Shown: one piece after another, positions 49,627 through 61,200 of the stretch | Layout: the number at the start of each line of letters is the position of its first letter | Numbering within the stretch: the first letter of the stretch is position 1 | From: Piper betle | Taxonomy: Eukaryota; Streptophyta; Magnoliopsida; Piperales; Piperaceae | Direction of reading: 5' to 3' | Length of the DNA stretch: 64,000 nt | NCBI GenBank assembly: GCA_033002965.1 | Contig: JAURVB010002453.1 | Span: 1 to 64,000, forward strand | Position numbers and translations under genes: made by a program | The notes under the pieces: model-generated | The model's input: only the letters and a program-made list of their open reading frames with translations | What the model was told of the DNA's origin: nothing | The model's database searches: none

Positions 49627-51785
49627 CTCCCTACCTGTGCTTGAATTTGTTTCCAGCCGTTGGATTGCGATCCAACAGCTGGAAATCATTCCCCTCCCTT
49701 CCCCCTCCTCTCCTCTCCCGGAGTCCCTTCCTGGTGGCCCTTGCGACGCCCCCTCCGCCTCGCCGTGCTCCCCCGCGCATTCCCGTGCCGCTGCCCCGCT
49801 CGTCCACCACCCACCCGCCCGGCCGCGCCCCGGCCGCAGCTGCCGGAAATCATTCCCCTCCCTTCCCCCTCCTCTCCTCTCCCCAAGTTCCTTCCCGGCG
49901 CCCCTTGCAATGCCCCCCTCGCCCCCGCTGCGCTCCCCTGCGCGGGCTGATTCTCGCGCCGCTGCCCCGCGCGTCCGCCACCCCCCCCATTGGCCGCGCC
50001 CCTGGCCGCAGCTGTAGCCGCGCACCCGCCAGCCACTGCCCCCACCCCTGGCCGCGCCGCGGTGCCTCCCTGCCCTCTCCCAAAGCTGCAGCTCCCCCTC
50101 CCCTCCCGGCCGCCGCCGGGCGTCTACCCTTCGGCCCACTCCCCCCTCCCCGGCCCCCGGCGGCAGACGCAGGCCCCCCCATGTCTACCCCCCGGGCACC
50201 CCCTTGCATCCCCCGGCAGCGCCAAGGCCCCGCCCACCACCACCCCCACGGTCGCAGATGCGGCCCCACCCCTGTGGACGGCGGTGAGGTCGCCGGCGGT
50301 GGGTCGCGTGGCAAAACAGAGGGGGGCACAGCGGAAGAAACAGGGGAGAAAACAGAGGAGTAGTCAATGGCAATTTTGTAATAAAAACTTGACTCGTTCC
50401 CGACTCGAGTCAATATTATGAAATGAATTTAAAAAATAAAGTAATTTCGTAATAAAAATTTGACTCGCTCTACACTTAAATCAATTTTATGAAATAACTT
50501 ATTTTTAAAAAAATAATTTCATAAAATTGACTCGAGTGAGGATCGAGTCAAGTTTTTATTATGAAATTATTTTATTTTTTAAATTTTATTTCATAAAATT
50601 GACTCGAGTCAGGATCGACTCAAGGTTTTATTACAAAATTATCTAATCTTTTTAAAATTTATTACGTAATATTGACTCGAGTCGGGATCGAGTCATGTTT
50701 TTATTACAAAATCTTCCGTAATAAAAACTTGACTTGGTCCCGACTCGAGTCAATATTACGAAATAAATTTTAAAAAGATAAAATAAATTTATAATAAAAA
50801 CTTGAGTCGATCCTGACTCGAGTCAATTTTATGAAATAAAATTTAAAAATAAAATAATTTCATTATAAAAACTTGACTCGATCCTCACTTGAGTCAATTT
50901 TATGAAATTATTTTTTAAAAAATAAGTTATTTCATAAAATTGATTTAAGTTTAGAGCGAGTCAAATTTTTATTACGAAATTACTTTATTTTTTAAAATTC
51001 ATTTCGTAATATTGACTCGAGTCGGGACCGAGTCAAATTTTTATTACGAAATTGACATTGACTACTCCTCTGTTTTCTCCCCTGTTTCTTCCGTCGTGTC
51101 CCCCTCTGTTTTGCCACGTGACCCACCGCCGGCGACCTCGCCACCGTCCACAAGGGGTGGGGGCCGCATCTGCGGCCGTGGGGGTGGTGGGCGGGGCCTG
51201 GCGCCGCGGGGGATGCAAGGGGCGCCCGGGGTGAGATGCGGGGGGCCTGCGTCTGTCGCCGAGGGCCGGGGAGGGGGGAGTGGGCCGGAGGTAGACGCCC
51301 GGCGGCGGCCGGGAGGGGGAGGGGGAGCTGCAGGTTTGGGAGAGGGCAGGGAGGCACCGCGGCGCGGCTAGGGGGTGGGGGCAGCGGCTGCGCGCGGCTG
51401 CAGCTGCGGCCAGGCGGGGGCGGGGTGGCGGACGCGCGGGGCAGCGGCGCGGGAATCAGCCCGCGCAGGGGAGCGCGGCGGGGGCGAGGGGGCGTTGCAA
51501 GGGGCGCCGGGAAGGAACTCGGGGAGAGAGAGAGAGGAGGGGGAAGGGAGGGGGAATGATTTCCAGCAGCTGCGGCCGGGGCGCGGCCGGGCAGGTGGGT
51601 GGTGGACGAGCGGGGCAGCGGCGCGGGAATGCGCGGGGGAGCACGGCGGGGCCGAGGGGGGCGTTGCAAGGGTCGCCGGGAAGGGACTCCGGGAGAGGAG
51701 AGGAGGGGGAAGGGAGGGGAATGATTTCCAGCCGTTGGATTGCGATCCAACGGCCAGAAACAAATTCAAGCACAAGTAAGGAGTC
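49625..51785. mobile_element. 2.2-kb palindromic (foldback) element, GACTCGAGTC family, copy C
   Basis: The left arm 49625-50707 and right arm 50718-51785 are reverse complements of each other with few differences by eye, meeting at a spacer of about 10 bases (50708-50717). From outside to centre each arm has GACTCC(T/C)TAC...GTGCTTGAA, the palindrome around GCCGTTGGATTGCGATCC, a C/G-rich block of about 650 bp, then a GACTCGAGTC array. AT runs flank the element. Large Pro/Ala/Arg-rich frames appear on both strands of both arms and are judged low-complexity rather than genes. Transposition mechanism unknown. Long TIR Mutator-like or foldback type is an inference. Confidence 0.75.
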
Positions 51786-51805
51786 TGTGCTCAAGCACAG
51801 ACTCC
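51780..51805. repeat. Perfect 12-bp inverted repeat with 2-base loop
   Basis: GGAGTCTGTGCT and its exact complement AGCACAGACTCC, separated by CA, at the outer edge of the right arm of the palindromic element. It is followed by CT and AT runs (51806-51836). Confidence 0.9.
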
Positions 51806-51836
51806 TTTCTCTCTCTCTCTCATATATATATATATA
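51806..51836. repeat. (CT)n and (AT)n microsatellite
   Basis: CT-rich then AT units, at the right border of the palindromic element. Confidence 0.9.
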
Positions 51837-52689
51837 GTCCTAAGACTCATAATTCCTATTTTAAGGATGTAAGAAAAATGATTTATTTGGCTGTGGTAAT
51901 AAGATATTTTTTCATGGCAGTCCTCAATCAGGCAGCGTGGATTTTCAATTGCTCTTCTTGTCGCAACGCTCGAAAGAGAGAAATGGAGATTGTATCAAAA
52001 TTGTTGTCATCATCTGCCTCTATCCAAATTATTGGATGGATCATAGACATCACACGAAGAACTTAAATGGTTGTATAAGATGATTTGAATTGGTAATTAG
52101 TAATGCAAAGTGTGAAGAAATTATTATGTTTGCCCTTCCTCGAATGGATGTAGAAATGTAAAATTTAAAGTAGACATAAAGCCTGCATTCACAAAATTTA
52201 AAATCTTTGTAGGATTAGGAAAGGTGATTAAGTTTGTGAATCCTCCGTTAACAACCGTCATGAACATTTACTAAGACAAAACCTTTTTAAGCCAAATACG
52301 TTTTTTTATTTTTATACCCGGCAAAATAAAAAAATTTTTTGTGTGATTTACGTGGAGTCGAAGAGTGGAATACCATTGATGACCCATTAGACTAGTAGGG
52401 TTGTTGGAACTTAATCACTCGATTACTCAAAACAAAGCCGTGAATAAGTCTTGAACTGATTTTGAAATCCATTCGATTCAAAAGTTTCAAGAAAATTGGC
52501 CCAATTATTAATCCCCATTTCAACAACCCCCAACCCTAATCACTTCGAATTTGATTGGAGATTAGGTTTTTATTATTTTTTGCTATTAATAATTTGAGCT
52601 GAAAAATAAATAAATAAATAAATAAACCTCGTTAAGCTCACCCGCTCCGGTGGCTTCGGCGTCTCTCGCTCGCTCGCTCACGGTCGGTC
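51837..52689. other. Intergenic DNA and BIOF upstream region
   Basis: No gene. An AATA-rich run near 52607-52627, about 65-80 bases before the BIOF ATG, could serve as the core promoter. This is weak. Confidence 0.4.
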
Positions 52690-55600
52690 ATGGCCATGGC
52701 GACGCCGTGGGATGGGTGGGTCGACCAGGCCTTGCGCAGGTTGACCTCCACCAAGCTCCTCCGATCCCTCCGACCCATCTCCCTCCCCTGCCCACCGCCC
52801 TCGCCCGCCGACTTCCAAACCTTCGACGGGTTGCGGCCCTGGGATCGGTCGTCGGTGGAGGTGGAGATCGACGAGCATACTTTCCACCAATGGCTCCTTG
52901 ATCTCCCCAGCTCTGGTACCGTTGTCGCTTTTTTGTTTATATTAGTGATGTTAGCTCGTCTCTGATAATAATGGCGTTTGCATTGTGGGATGGGAGAAGC
53001 AGGGACTGAACTGCTGCACCAGCTTGTGTTCTCTAGCTGATTTTTTTCCTTTTTGCTTTTATTAAAAAAAGAGGATTCGGTTATGTGATGTGTAAGTTTT
53101 GATTCTTTTTTTTTGCTAATTCAGAGGTTTAATTGGTATGTGATTGGTGTCACTGGTATGTAGCTGCTAGGAATCTCTTGTTGTGTATGGGAATGGTTGG
53201 AAGGTTTGGGCGAGGGGGGAAGGTAGTATGAGGCAATATATTGGAGGAGTGGCTGTTACCTAGAGAATTGGGGATGAGAGGCAAATGGAAGAACTACGAA
53301 AAACTATTTTGCTAATTCAGGTTTAATTGGTATATGCGGCTGGTGTAGCGGCTATGTAGCTGTTAGGAATCTCATGTTGTCTATTGGGAATGGAAGGAAG
53401 ATTGGAGGAGGTAATGTGAGGCAATTTAATGAGAGACAGCCTCTTAGTAGAGAGTTGAAATTGAGTGGCAAATGTAAATATTATGAAAGACTGTAAACTG
53501 GTTCATATTCATTCCTTAATGCCAAATTACTCACCATGCTTATTTATTGTAAACCCTAATAAATTCAAAACCCTAATGTGCCATCCTTGCAACTGAACAT
53601 CAAATCACCTAATAATTATCTTATTATTCTCAAACTTATAACTGTTTTATTGGGCTTCCATGGGTATATAAACCGTGCCCAATTCAATGTTTTTGTTTAT
53701 TGATAAAGTAAAAGGAATTAAATTGGACTCACTCATTTATGGTTTGTTGCGCATCTACACATTAGTTTCAACATATTAACTTATGAGTAGTAGGCTAATT
53801 TGGTCAATATGGTGTTGGCAGTAGTCTTTTAGGTTCTCATGAAATTTTTGAAATTTTCATAATCCTGATGTTGTGACCAGTGCTTTTATTATCATGACCA
53901 TAATTTTGGGGGAAAAAAATCTCTTTATGGAACTCACAGAAAGTGTTAGCTATTGCCTTTTCCGTATTATGTGATTGCAAGGTTTCTTTATGTTTTGTTT
54001 TTTTCCTTTGCTCTGCAATTTTCTTGTCAGTTCCTAAAAGAAATTACAACTTTTTGGTACTCATATTCCTTATTTGCTACACATTGATGGATCAGTGATG
54101 TAGATATCGATGGAAGAGATTAAATTGTGGGTTTTGAGGATTTTGATATTTAGTGTTTAACTTTTAGGTGATATACCCTTACAAGATGAAGAGACTGATA
54201 GAAATAAGAAGTTGAAGCCGTATTTCAGGAAGATGAAAAAGCTACTTCTCTTTTCAGGCAATGATTATCTGGGATTGAGTTCCCATCCGATGGTTAGAAA
54301 AGCTGCTGCAAAAGTAATGAATTGCCTTTTTGTTGGGTTCACAAAGACTTTATTGTTTTTTATTCTCTTTAAGAATTTTTCTTATCTTTCCTAGGCTCTG
54401 GAAGAATTAGGGATGGGTCCTAGGGGTTCAGCCTTGATATGTGGTTATACTAATTACCATAGGCTGCTGGAAACATCATTGGCAAAACTGAAGAACAAGG
54501 AGGTGCAAATTATATGTTTCGTTTTCATATAGCTCCATTAGCTACATAATTAGGTTAGAAAATGTAACTTGAAACTTTTGGCTTTGCTTCCAGGAATGCC
54601 TTCTTTGCCCTTCAGGGTTTGCTGCGAATATGTCTCTGATGGTGAGTATAGGAAGCATTGCCTCTCTTCTATCTGAAAGTGGGAAACCAAATGAAGATGA
54701 GAGAATTGCAATATTTTCTGATGCTTTAAACCATGCATCTATAATAGATGGAATTCGTCTTTCAGAGAGACAAAGAGAAGCACATGTCTTTGTGTATGAG
54801 CATTGTGATATGGCACATCTTGATGCAATGTTGTAAGCTTTCTTGCTTTGTGTCTACTTTAAATAAACTTTGGTCACATTATCCTCTTGTTCCAACATTC
54901 ATTTGCTTAGTTTCTCAATGTACTTTTACTTTTTCTAAATTGTCTAATTAATTTGTTTCCTACAACTTTACAGGTTAGCTTGCCCTATGCAAAAGAGAGT
55001 GGTGGTCACTGATGGGTAATCCTATACACCTCCTTTTCCTGTTTCTAAATGTTTGAGTTATTGGGGAATGCATATAATATTCGTTCCATGTCTCTGCTCT
55101 AGTAGGAAATCTACCACTACTTTCACTTTTAATATCTGATATTTGTGATCACAGACATGCTGTCACCTTTGTGCAATGTGCAGGTTACCCTTTTTTGTCC
55201 ACATATTGATGATTTTCTGACGTACCATGGTGAGGAACCTTGTAAATACATAAAATTTTTTTGAGAAGGGAAAAGGGGTATGGAGGTTGGAATCAAGGGG
55301 AGGGGGGGAAGAAGAGAAGAACAAAAGGAGAACCAGCTTTGAAATCTGCCACAACAGTTTATGTTATTTTATAATTAACTGTACAAAATCAAGGTCCATA
55401 AAAATTCAATTTACAGACTCCTGATGCTTGAAAACCTAGGGGAGATCCTAATTCAAATACTAATCGAAATACTAATTGATCAGGAAACATAATTCATTAG
55501 TTAACGGTTAAATGAAGTGACTTTTTCAATAATTGTATTGTATAAGACTGATGTAAAACTTGCTCTGCATCAATTTTACTTCTTGTGTTGAATTTGAGTA

Positions 55601-57524
55601 GTACCAATATGTGTTTCCTTGTTGAGGTATATATTTTGAGTTGCATGTTTCTTGTTGACACACTACAGTCTATTCAGCATGGATGGAGACTTTGCGCCAC
55701 TCCCTGAGCTGGTCAAGCTGCGTAGGAAGCATGGGTTTTTATTGGTTGTTGATGATGTAATCATTGCGTTGTTTTGCTTTCACTAGATCAAGTTTTTGGC
55801 TGTTCACTTAAGCAGCATTTTGACATATCCACTGACTACTATCTCCCTCTTTCTCTCTGCTTAGGCACATGGAACTTTTGTCTGTGGAAAGAATGGTGGT
55901 GGGGTTGCAGAACTTTTCAGTTGTGAAAGTGATATTGATATTTGTGTGGGTACTTTGAGCAAGGCTGCAGGTTGTCAAGGCGGTTTCATTACTTGCAGGT
56001 AAGTAATCTATTTTTTCCTTCTTTATTTTTCATAGAACATGATGACATCCAGAGAATGGATTTATAGACTCTGATTGGTAGATGGCATAGCTCAAGTGGA
56101 TGACTGCAACTCTATATGACTTTAACTTCATGAATGGAATTGCACAGCAAAAAATGGAAACAACTCCTACAATCAAGGGGTCGCTCATTTATTTTCTCAA
56201 CTGCATTTCCCGTGCCTATTGCTGCTGGTGCATATGGTAGGAAGCTCTCTTGGATTGTATGCTGGTGATTATTTTATAGTATGCATGTGTCTTTTTGTTT
56301 CTACACGATATCTTTTCTATTACAAAAACTAGTGTTTAAGATAAAAATGCTCATTTAAAAAAGCTCTTGCGAGCTGGGGAAGTGTTATTGAAAAAACGTG
56401 TCTGTAACTGTCTAAAGTTATTAATTGTATAGCTTGATAATTTCCTCTACCAATTAGTGTTGTATATTTCCTTACAAAATCAATGAAGAAAGTAAGCTTC
56501 ATTTTTGCAAGTTGATTAGATATTCCTTGTTAGTGCAAAACAGGAAGTGTTTATCTGTCTCATAGGCTTAACTTGTGAGCTCATACATTTATCTGTTTTT
56601 CAAGATAAATAATTAATGACTTTGGTGTTAATGTTATGTGGTGACAAGCAATAAGCCTAGCATAATATGCACATTTTTTGGAAAAATATATCGTAATTTA
56701 TATTTTCAAAATGAGTTTCTTCTTATTTATTTCTAAGTATGGTCTGATCTCTAATATTTACTAAGAAGTGATATTATTAGTCTGTGGCATGACTTGCTGC
56801 ATCTTATCTTTTTATAAATTATAGTGGTCCAGGTTTTTGTGCTTTCTCTTAAAAATAGAAGGCTCTTTGTTTTCGGGCTGTTGAGAAGTCTTTGCTGAAA
56901 AATTCTTGTTAATCTTTCGTTCAGTTAAATGTCTATCTTTTCTGCCTTAGAACTCTTTATCTCTTGTGAATTTGTAAGCTGTATAAGCCTGATAAAGTTT
57001 CTTGATTTGATAGCTTCAGTTTGTGTCTCAAGAGAAGAAATGTGGCGACGACAAGCCATATGGGATCGAGTTCATGACTTCTCCATTTTAACCAAAATTC
57101 CCATCACTAGCCCGATAATATCTCTTGTTGTGGGGGACGAAGAGACAGCTCTTAATGCCAGCAGGTTATAATTTCTCCAGCTTCTTTACATTTTCTACTA
57201 TTTGGCCCATCTCTGACTTTTGAATTGTGTCAGGCATATGCTAAAATCAGGTTTTCATGTGACTGCTATTCGACCTCCTACTGTTCCTCATAAAGCATGC
57301 AGGTATAACTTATTAGATATGTACTCGCTCTTGAACCTCAATTCTGATCAGCACTGTTTTTTAGAAATTCTTTTGATTTGGATCTCTGCAGGTTGCGGGT
57401 AACCCTCAGTGCAGCACACACTTTTGACGACATTAAGAGGCTTGTCGATGCACTCTCCCATTGCATCGATCTCTCTGCCGTCAATGTCAATGCCATGGCC
57501 ACTGACGTTATGGCAAGGCTTTGA
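52690..57524 (+). CDS. BIOF: 8-amino-7-oxononanoate synthase (KAPA synthase, biotin synthesis)
   Basis: PLP enzyme joining L-alanine and pimeloyl-CoA, the first committed step of biotin synthesis. Eleven exons: 52690-52915, 54168-54313, 54395-54502, 54594-54832, 54974-55015, 55669-55756, 55865-55998, 56148-56236, 57014-57164, 57234-57302, 57392-57524. All phases agree, giving 474 residues, close to the Arabidopsis enzyme. Motifs: [13 protein letters not shown] near the start of the fold, [11 protein letters not shown], the PLP-stacking region VVDDAHG (about residue 282) and the Schiff-base lysine in [13 protein letters not shown] (about residue 316). The C-terminus MARL ends in ARL, a known plant peroxisomal targeting tripeptide, in line with reported peroxisomal BIOF in plants. 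Convergent with the acyl-CoA oxidase gene downstream. No disruption found. Confidence 0.95.
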
Positions 57525-58220
57525 AGTTTTGAAGTGGCAAAGGCCTAACATTCGGCTGTAGAAAGGTATTTGGAATGGAACATCAGATTTCTCCAACTCC
57601 TTTTATAAATTAACTTACATTTTACAAAAACACTTTTAACATATAAATTTTGCAGATAGGAACGTTTAAAACTGGTTTCCTGTAAGAATCACGCATACAG
57701 ATTCTGTTCTTATACTAAATTCATGGGTTAAAATAGTTTTTGTATGTAAAATGAAGAATGCTGGGATATTGTTTATACAGGTCATTGGGGAAGCTGTGCC
57801 TTTCAACAAAATCATAGGAGTGGTTTCATAGAGAAGGCCAATGCGTAGTGTCCATTCATGAAATAGGTTCTTCTTGGCTTAGTTTTTCTTTTCTTAAATA
57901 GTTATTGAACTTCAGGATCATTGATGTTAGGTTTTTTTTGTTTTTGGGTTCAAGTTTAATGATGTATTTTTTATTTTAAAAAATAGGTCCTTGGTTCAGC
58001 AATTTGCATGTTCTAAATTTATGGCCGACGAAGAGGCATGATTTACAGGCAGAAACCAACTTTACGATATTAATCATCAAAACTAAGGAAGAAGGAGCTA
58101 GCTTATTCCTCGAATTGCATATTTTTTGTACCAATGCCCACAAATATTGTGGATGGTGTATACAAGTATATCTGCCTTTTCTTGAATGGAAATGTCAGAC
58201 TACTGTTTCACTGTTCCATT
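57525..58220. other. Short tail-to-tail intergenic region between BIOF and ACX
   Basis: About 0.7 kb shared by the two 3' ends, so the 3' UTRs may come close or overlap. No gene inside. Confidence 0.5.
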
Positions 58221-61200
58221 TTAGAGTTTGGATATCCTCATTTCTCCCTTCAAAAGGGGACGGACATATTCATGGTAGCCATCCGGCACCACTGAATCGT
58301 TTAATGGATCCTTCCATGCTCGCTTGTAAAGCGTCGGATACACATTACCATCATGACGCCCAAGAGCTGAACCAAGGAAGTGATCCGTGTAATCGAACGA
58401 ATCGACAAGAGCAACCGCATTAGGCCTCACCTACATTGTCAGCAACCAAACGAGTTTTCACCTGATCAAGCAATGTTTCACCTAAGGAAGTAATTTTTTA
58501 TGAATGCTCTGTGTGTTACCTTAGAGTATAAAGATCTAAGCTGCTCATTAGCAAGTGTAGCCGTATTTGTGTGATGCACCCGGTTGATAGAAAATCACCC
58601 TGAGTGCTTGTGAAGCAAAGAGAGAGCATAGACATGGCAAAGGATGCTCAGCTGATTCTTAACCCCCTTCCAGGAATGTTTTGTTCAAGCTTTTCGAAAA
58701 ACCTAATCGAGAAAATCACCGTATGAATGCAAGGAGATGAACAAATCCTACAGCAGGCCAGTAGGGGAAGAATAGAGACATTAAGGTCTTACTTTGAGAC
58801 AACAATCAATTGACAATGAGCGATGGCAGCTTCCATTAGATCAGAAGAGTGTTCAGAAAATCCTGTTGTAAGTAAAACATCTACTTAGAGTTGCATGGAA
58901 GGGCAAGGTAAATCACAGAGTATAGAAAAACACAGAGGCGCAATTGTTTGAAAAATAACATGAACTTGAAGCTAGAACCACAGAAAAGAAGAGATAAATA
59001 CCTTCTTCAGGATTTGGTGCCTTGCTGATGTTTGTGGCACAGGCTACTGTTAGCCTTGCTGCCCTAGCTTCAAAAGCCTCGATAACAAAAGACGGATTCA
59101 ACCACTCTTCGGCTGCATTACAAACATCACTCACTTGTAAAATAATCCCAAATTTTTAACAAGCAGCCATTCCCAAATATTTCAGAATCAAAACTGCACA
59201 GTTAAAATTTCCATTCATAAGAAAGTCCATAAGTCCCAGAGCGCATACTTAAATATAAATATAAATACACATTAAATAATTATCGTACCACTTCTAACAC
59301 CAGAAACACTCTGCAACAAATGTTCCAGCCGTGACATATATACTGTTGTTCCCACTGGCTGTTTACCAGATGCTAATTGAGAAACAGTCTTTACAAGGAA
59401 TCTTGCAACCTGAAAAAACATGGTTTGATAAAATAACAGTAGGATAAAACAAGGAATTGTTGTATAAATGAAGCTCGCATGCCCTTCTCCCCAAGATGGC
59501 ATAAACATGCATGTCATACATAGAGAACAAAGAACAGTGAAGAGCAATGTTTGAAAGTTGAAATGAGTCTTAGAGAACAAAGAACAGTGAAGAGGTTTCT
59601 ATCCTTCAATAACAAATGCAAGGAGTAATCAATATGGAGATCAGAAGAAAAACCTGCAGTAGCAAAACGACATTGTCTCCTTCATATGTACAACTGGGTA
59701 CATATACAGCAAAAAGCTCAGGAAGTCCACTGCTACACAAATAACCATGGCCACCACATAATTTTCGACATTCTTCAATGGCATCCTGCAACAAATAAAT
59801 AAAATTATCCATCTGAACAAGGAAACTTGTCACAACATTAGCGAAGTGTACAGAAGATAAAGCTGCAAAACGAAATAACAATTTGACAATTAAAAAGAGA
59901 ACAAATAAAACTAGAAAACATGCTTAAAATGCTAACATTTGCATTGAGAATTACTTACTGATCAAATGAAATTATTCAAGTTTTTTACCAAAGAGATGTG
60001 GTTCATACAAAACAAATTTACAGCTCAACAAAAGGTTACCATCCTAAATGAACAATAAATGACAAATACAATTGATAGCTGAACAGTGTAAGGGTAAATC
60101 AAGATACATACAGCAGTGGCAGATGTCGTCAAAGGCTTCAAACCAGCAGTGCATGCATGCGCCTCTGGGAGGGTTGAGAAGTCATTATTTTGCAGCCTTT
60201 GGGTAACATCAGTGTACAGCCATTTCAACCACTCTCCTACAAATCTGAAAGCATATGCAGAAGACAGCAGAGGGAAGAGCCTGCTCTGCTGAGTCTTATA
60301 ATCAAGTACCTATTAATGAAGAGATTAGTAGTAATGTCAGAGTAAAAATGAAATTAAATAGCACACAGATACATTTTGCTTAGAGGATGATGTTATACCT
60401 GGGTCTCCTGACCACCATTTTGCGAACCGAATTGTCTTCGCACTGCACTATATCTTACAGCAATGCACACTGCTCTAGATAAAGCAATTGAAGCATCCAA
60501 CACAATAGTCTGGCGCACATAAACCATTGTCCCATAAACAAGCTGTCTTGGAACATTGGACTTTATAACCTTCCCCTCTCTTGTGACTTGAAATACCCGC
60601 ATTAGCATCTGCTTCCTTGGTATTCTTACATGATCAAAACGTAATACACCATTGTCCATAGTATTGTAGGCTCCATTTCCAAATTTCATTCCTATATCAC
60701 CAACTGTGACACCAGGAAGGGGCATGTGATTGTCTAGGCTCCGGAGTTGTACAATGAAACCTGTAAATTACTATCGTGTTCAGAAACTACTTGAAAAATG
60801 GGCTAATGAACATCAACTACTAAACACATAGCACTCACCATGGACTCCGTGGTCCTGGCCATCAATAATAAGACGGGCATAGACAACTGCATGAGTTGAA
60901 ATCTTTCCCAGCCACAAGGCCACCAGGCCACCACTATTCACAAAAATTAAACTACAGTAAGCCCTTTCCATACGAGGAGATACATTAATAGACATTTATA
61001 TGGCAAGCAATCTCTAAAGGGAAGTATAAACTTATTGAAACAACAAAGATAAAGCAAATTAAGTTCAGGAAACTGAAAATTTCAGCAAATCAAGTTCAGA
61101 ACTCACTTTGCTTGAAGTGAGAGTAGGACTGTCAATGACAAATTCATCTGATTTTGCATCGAACGTTGCTGTTGTTTCAAGTCCTTGAACATTAGAACCA

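Noticed and set aside
49530..50421. Long Pro/Arg/Ala-rich open frames on both strands in the palindrome arms (also 50992-51780)
   Set aside because: They occur in several frames of both strands of a C/G-run-rich block, lack any recognisable domain, and mirror each other because of the inverted repeat. Base composition explains them.
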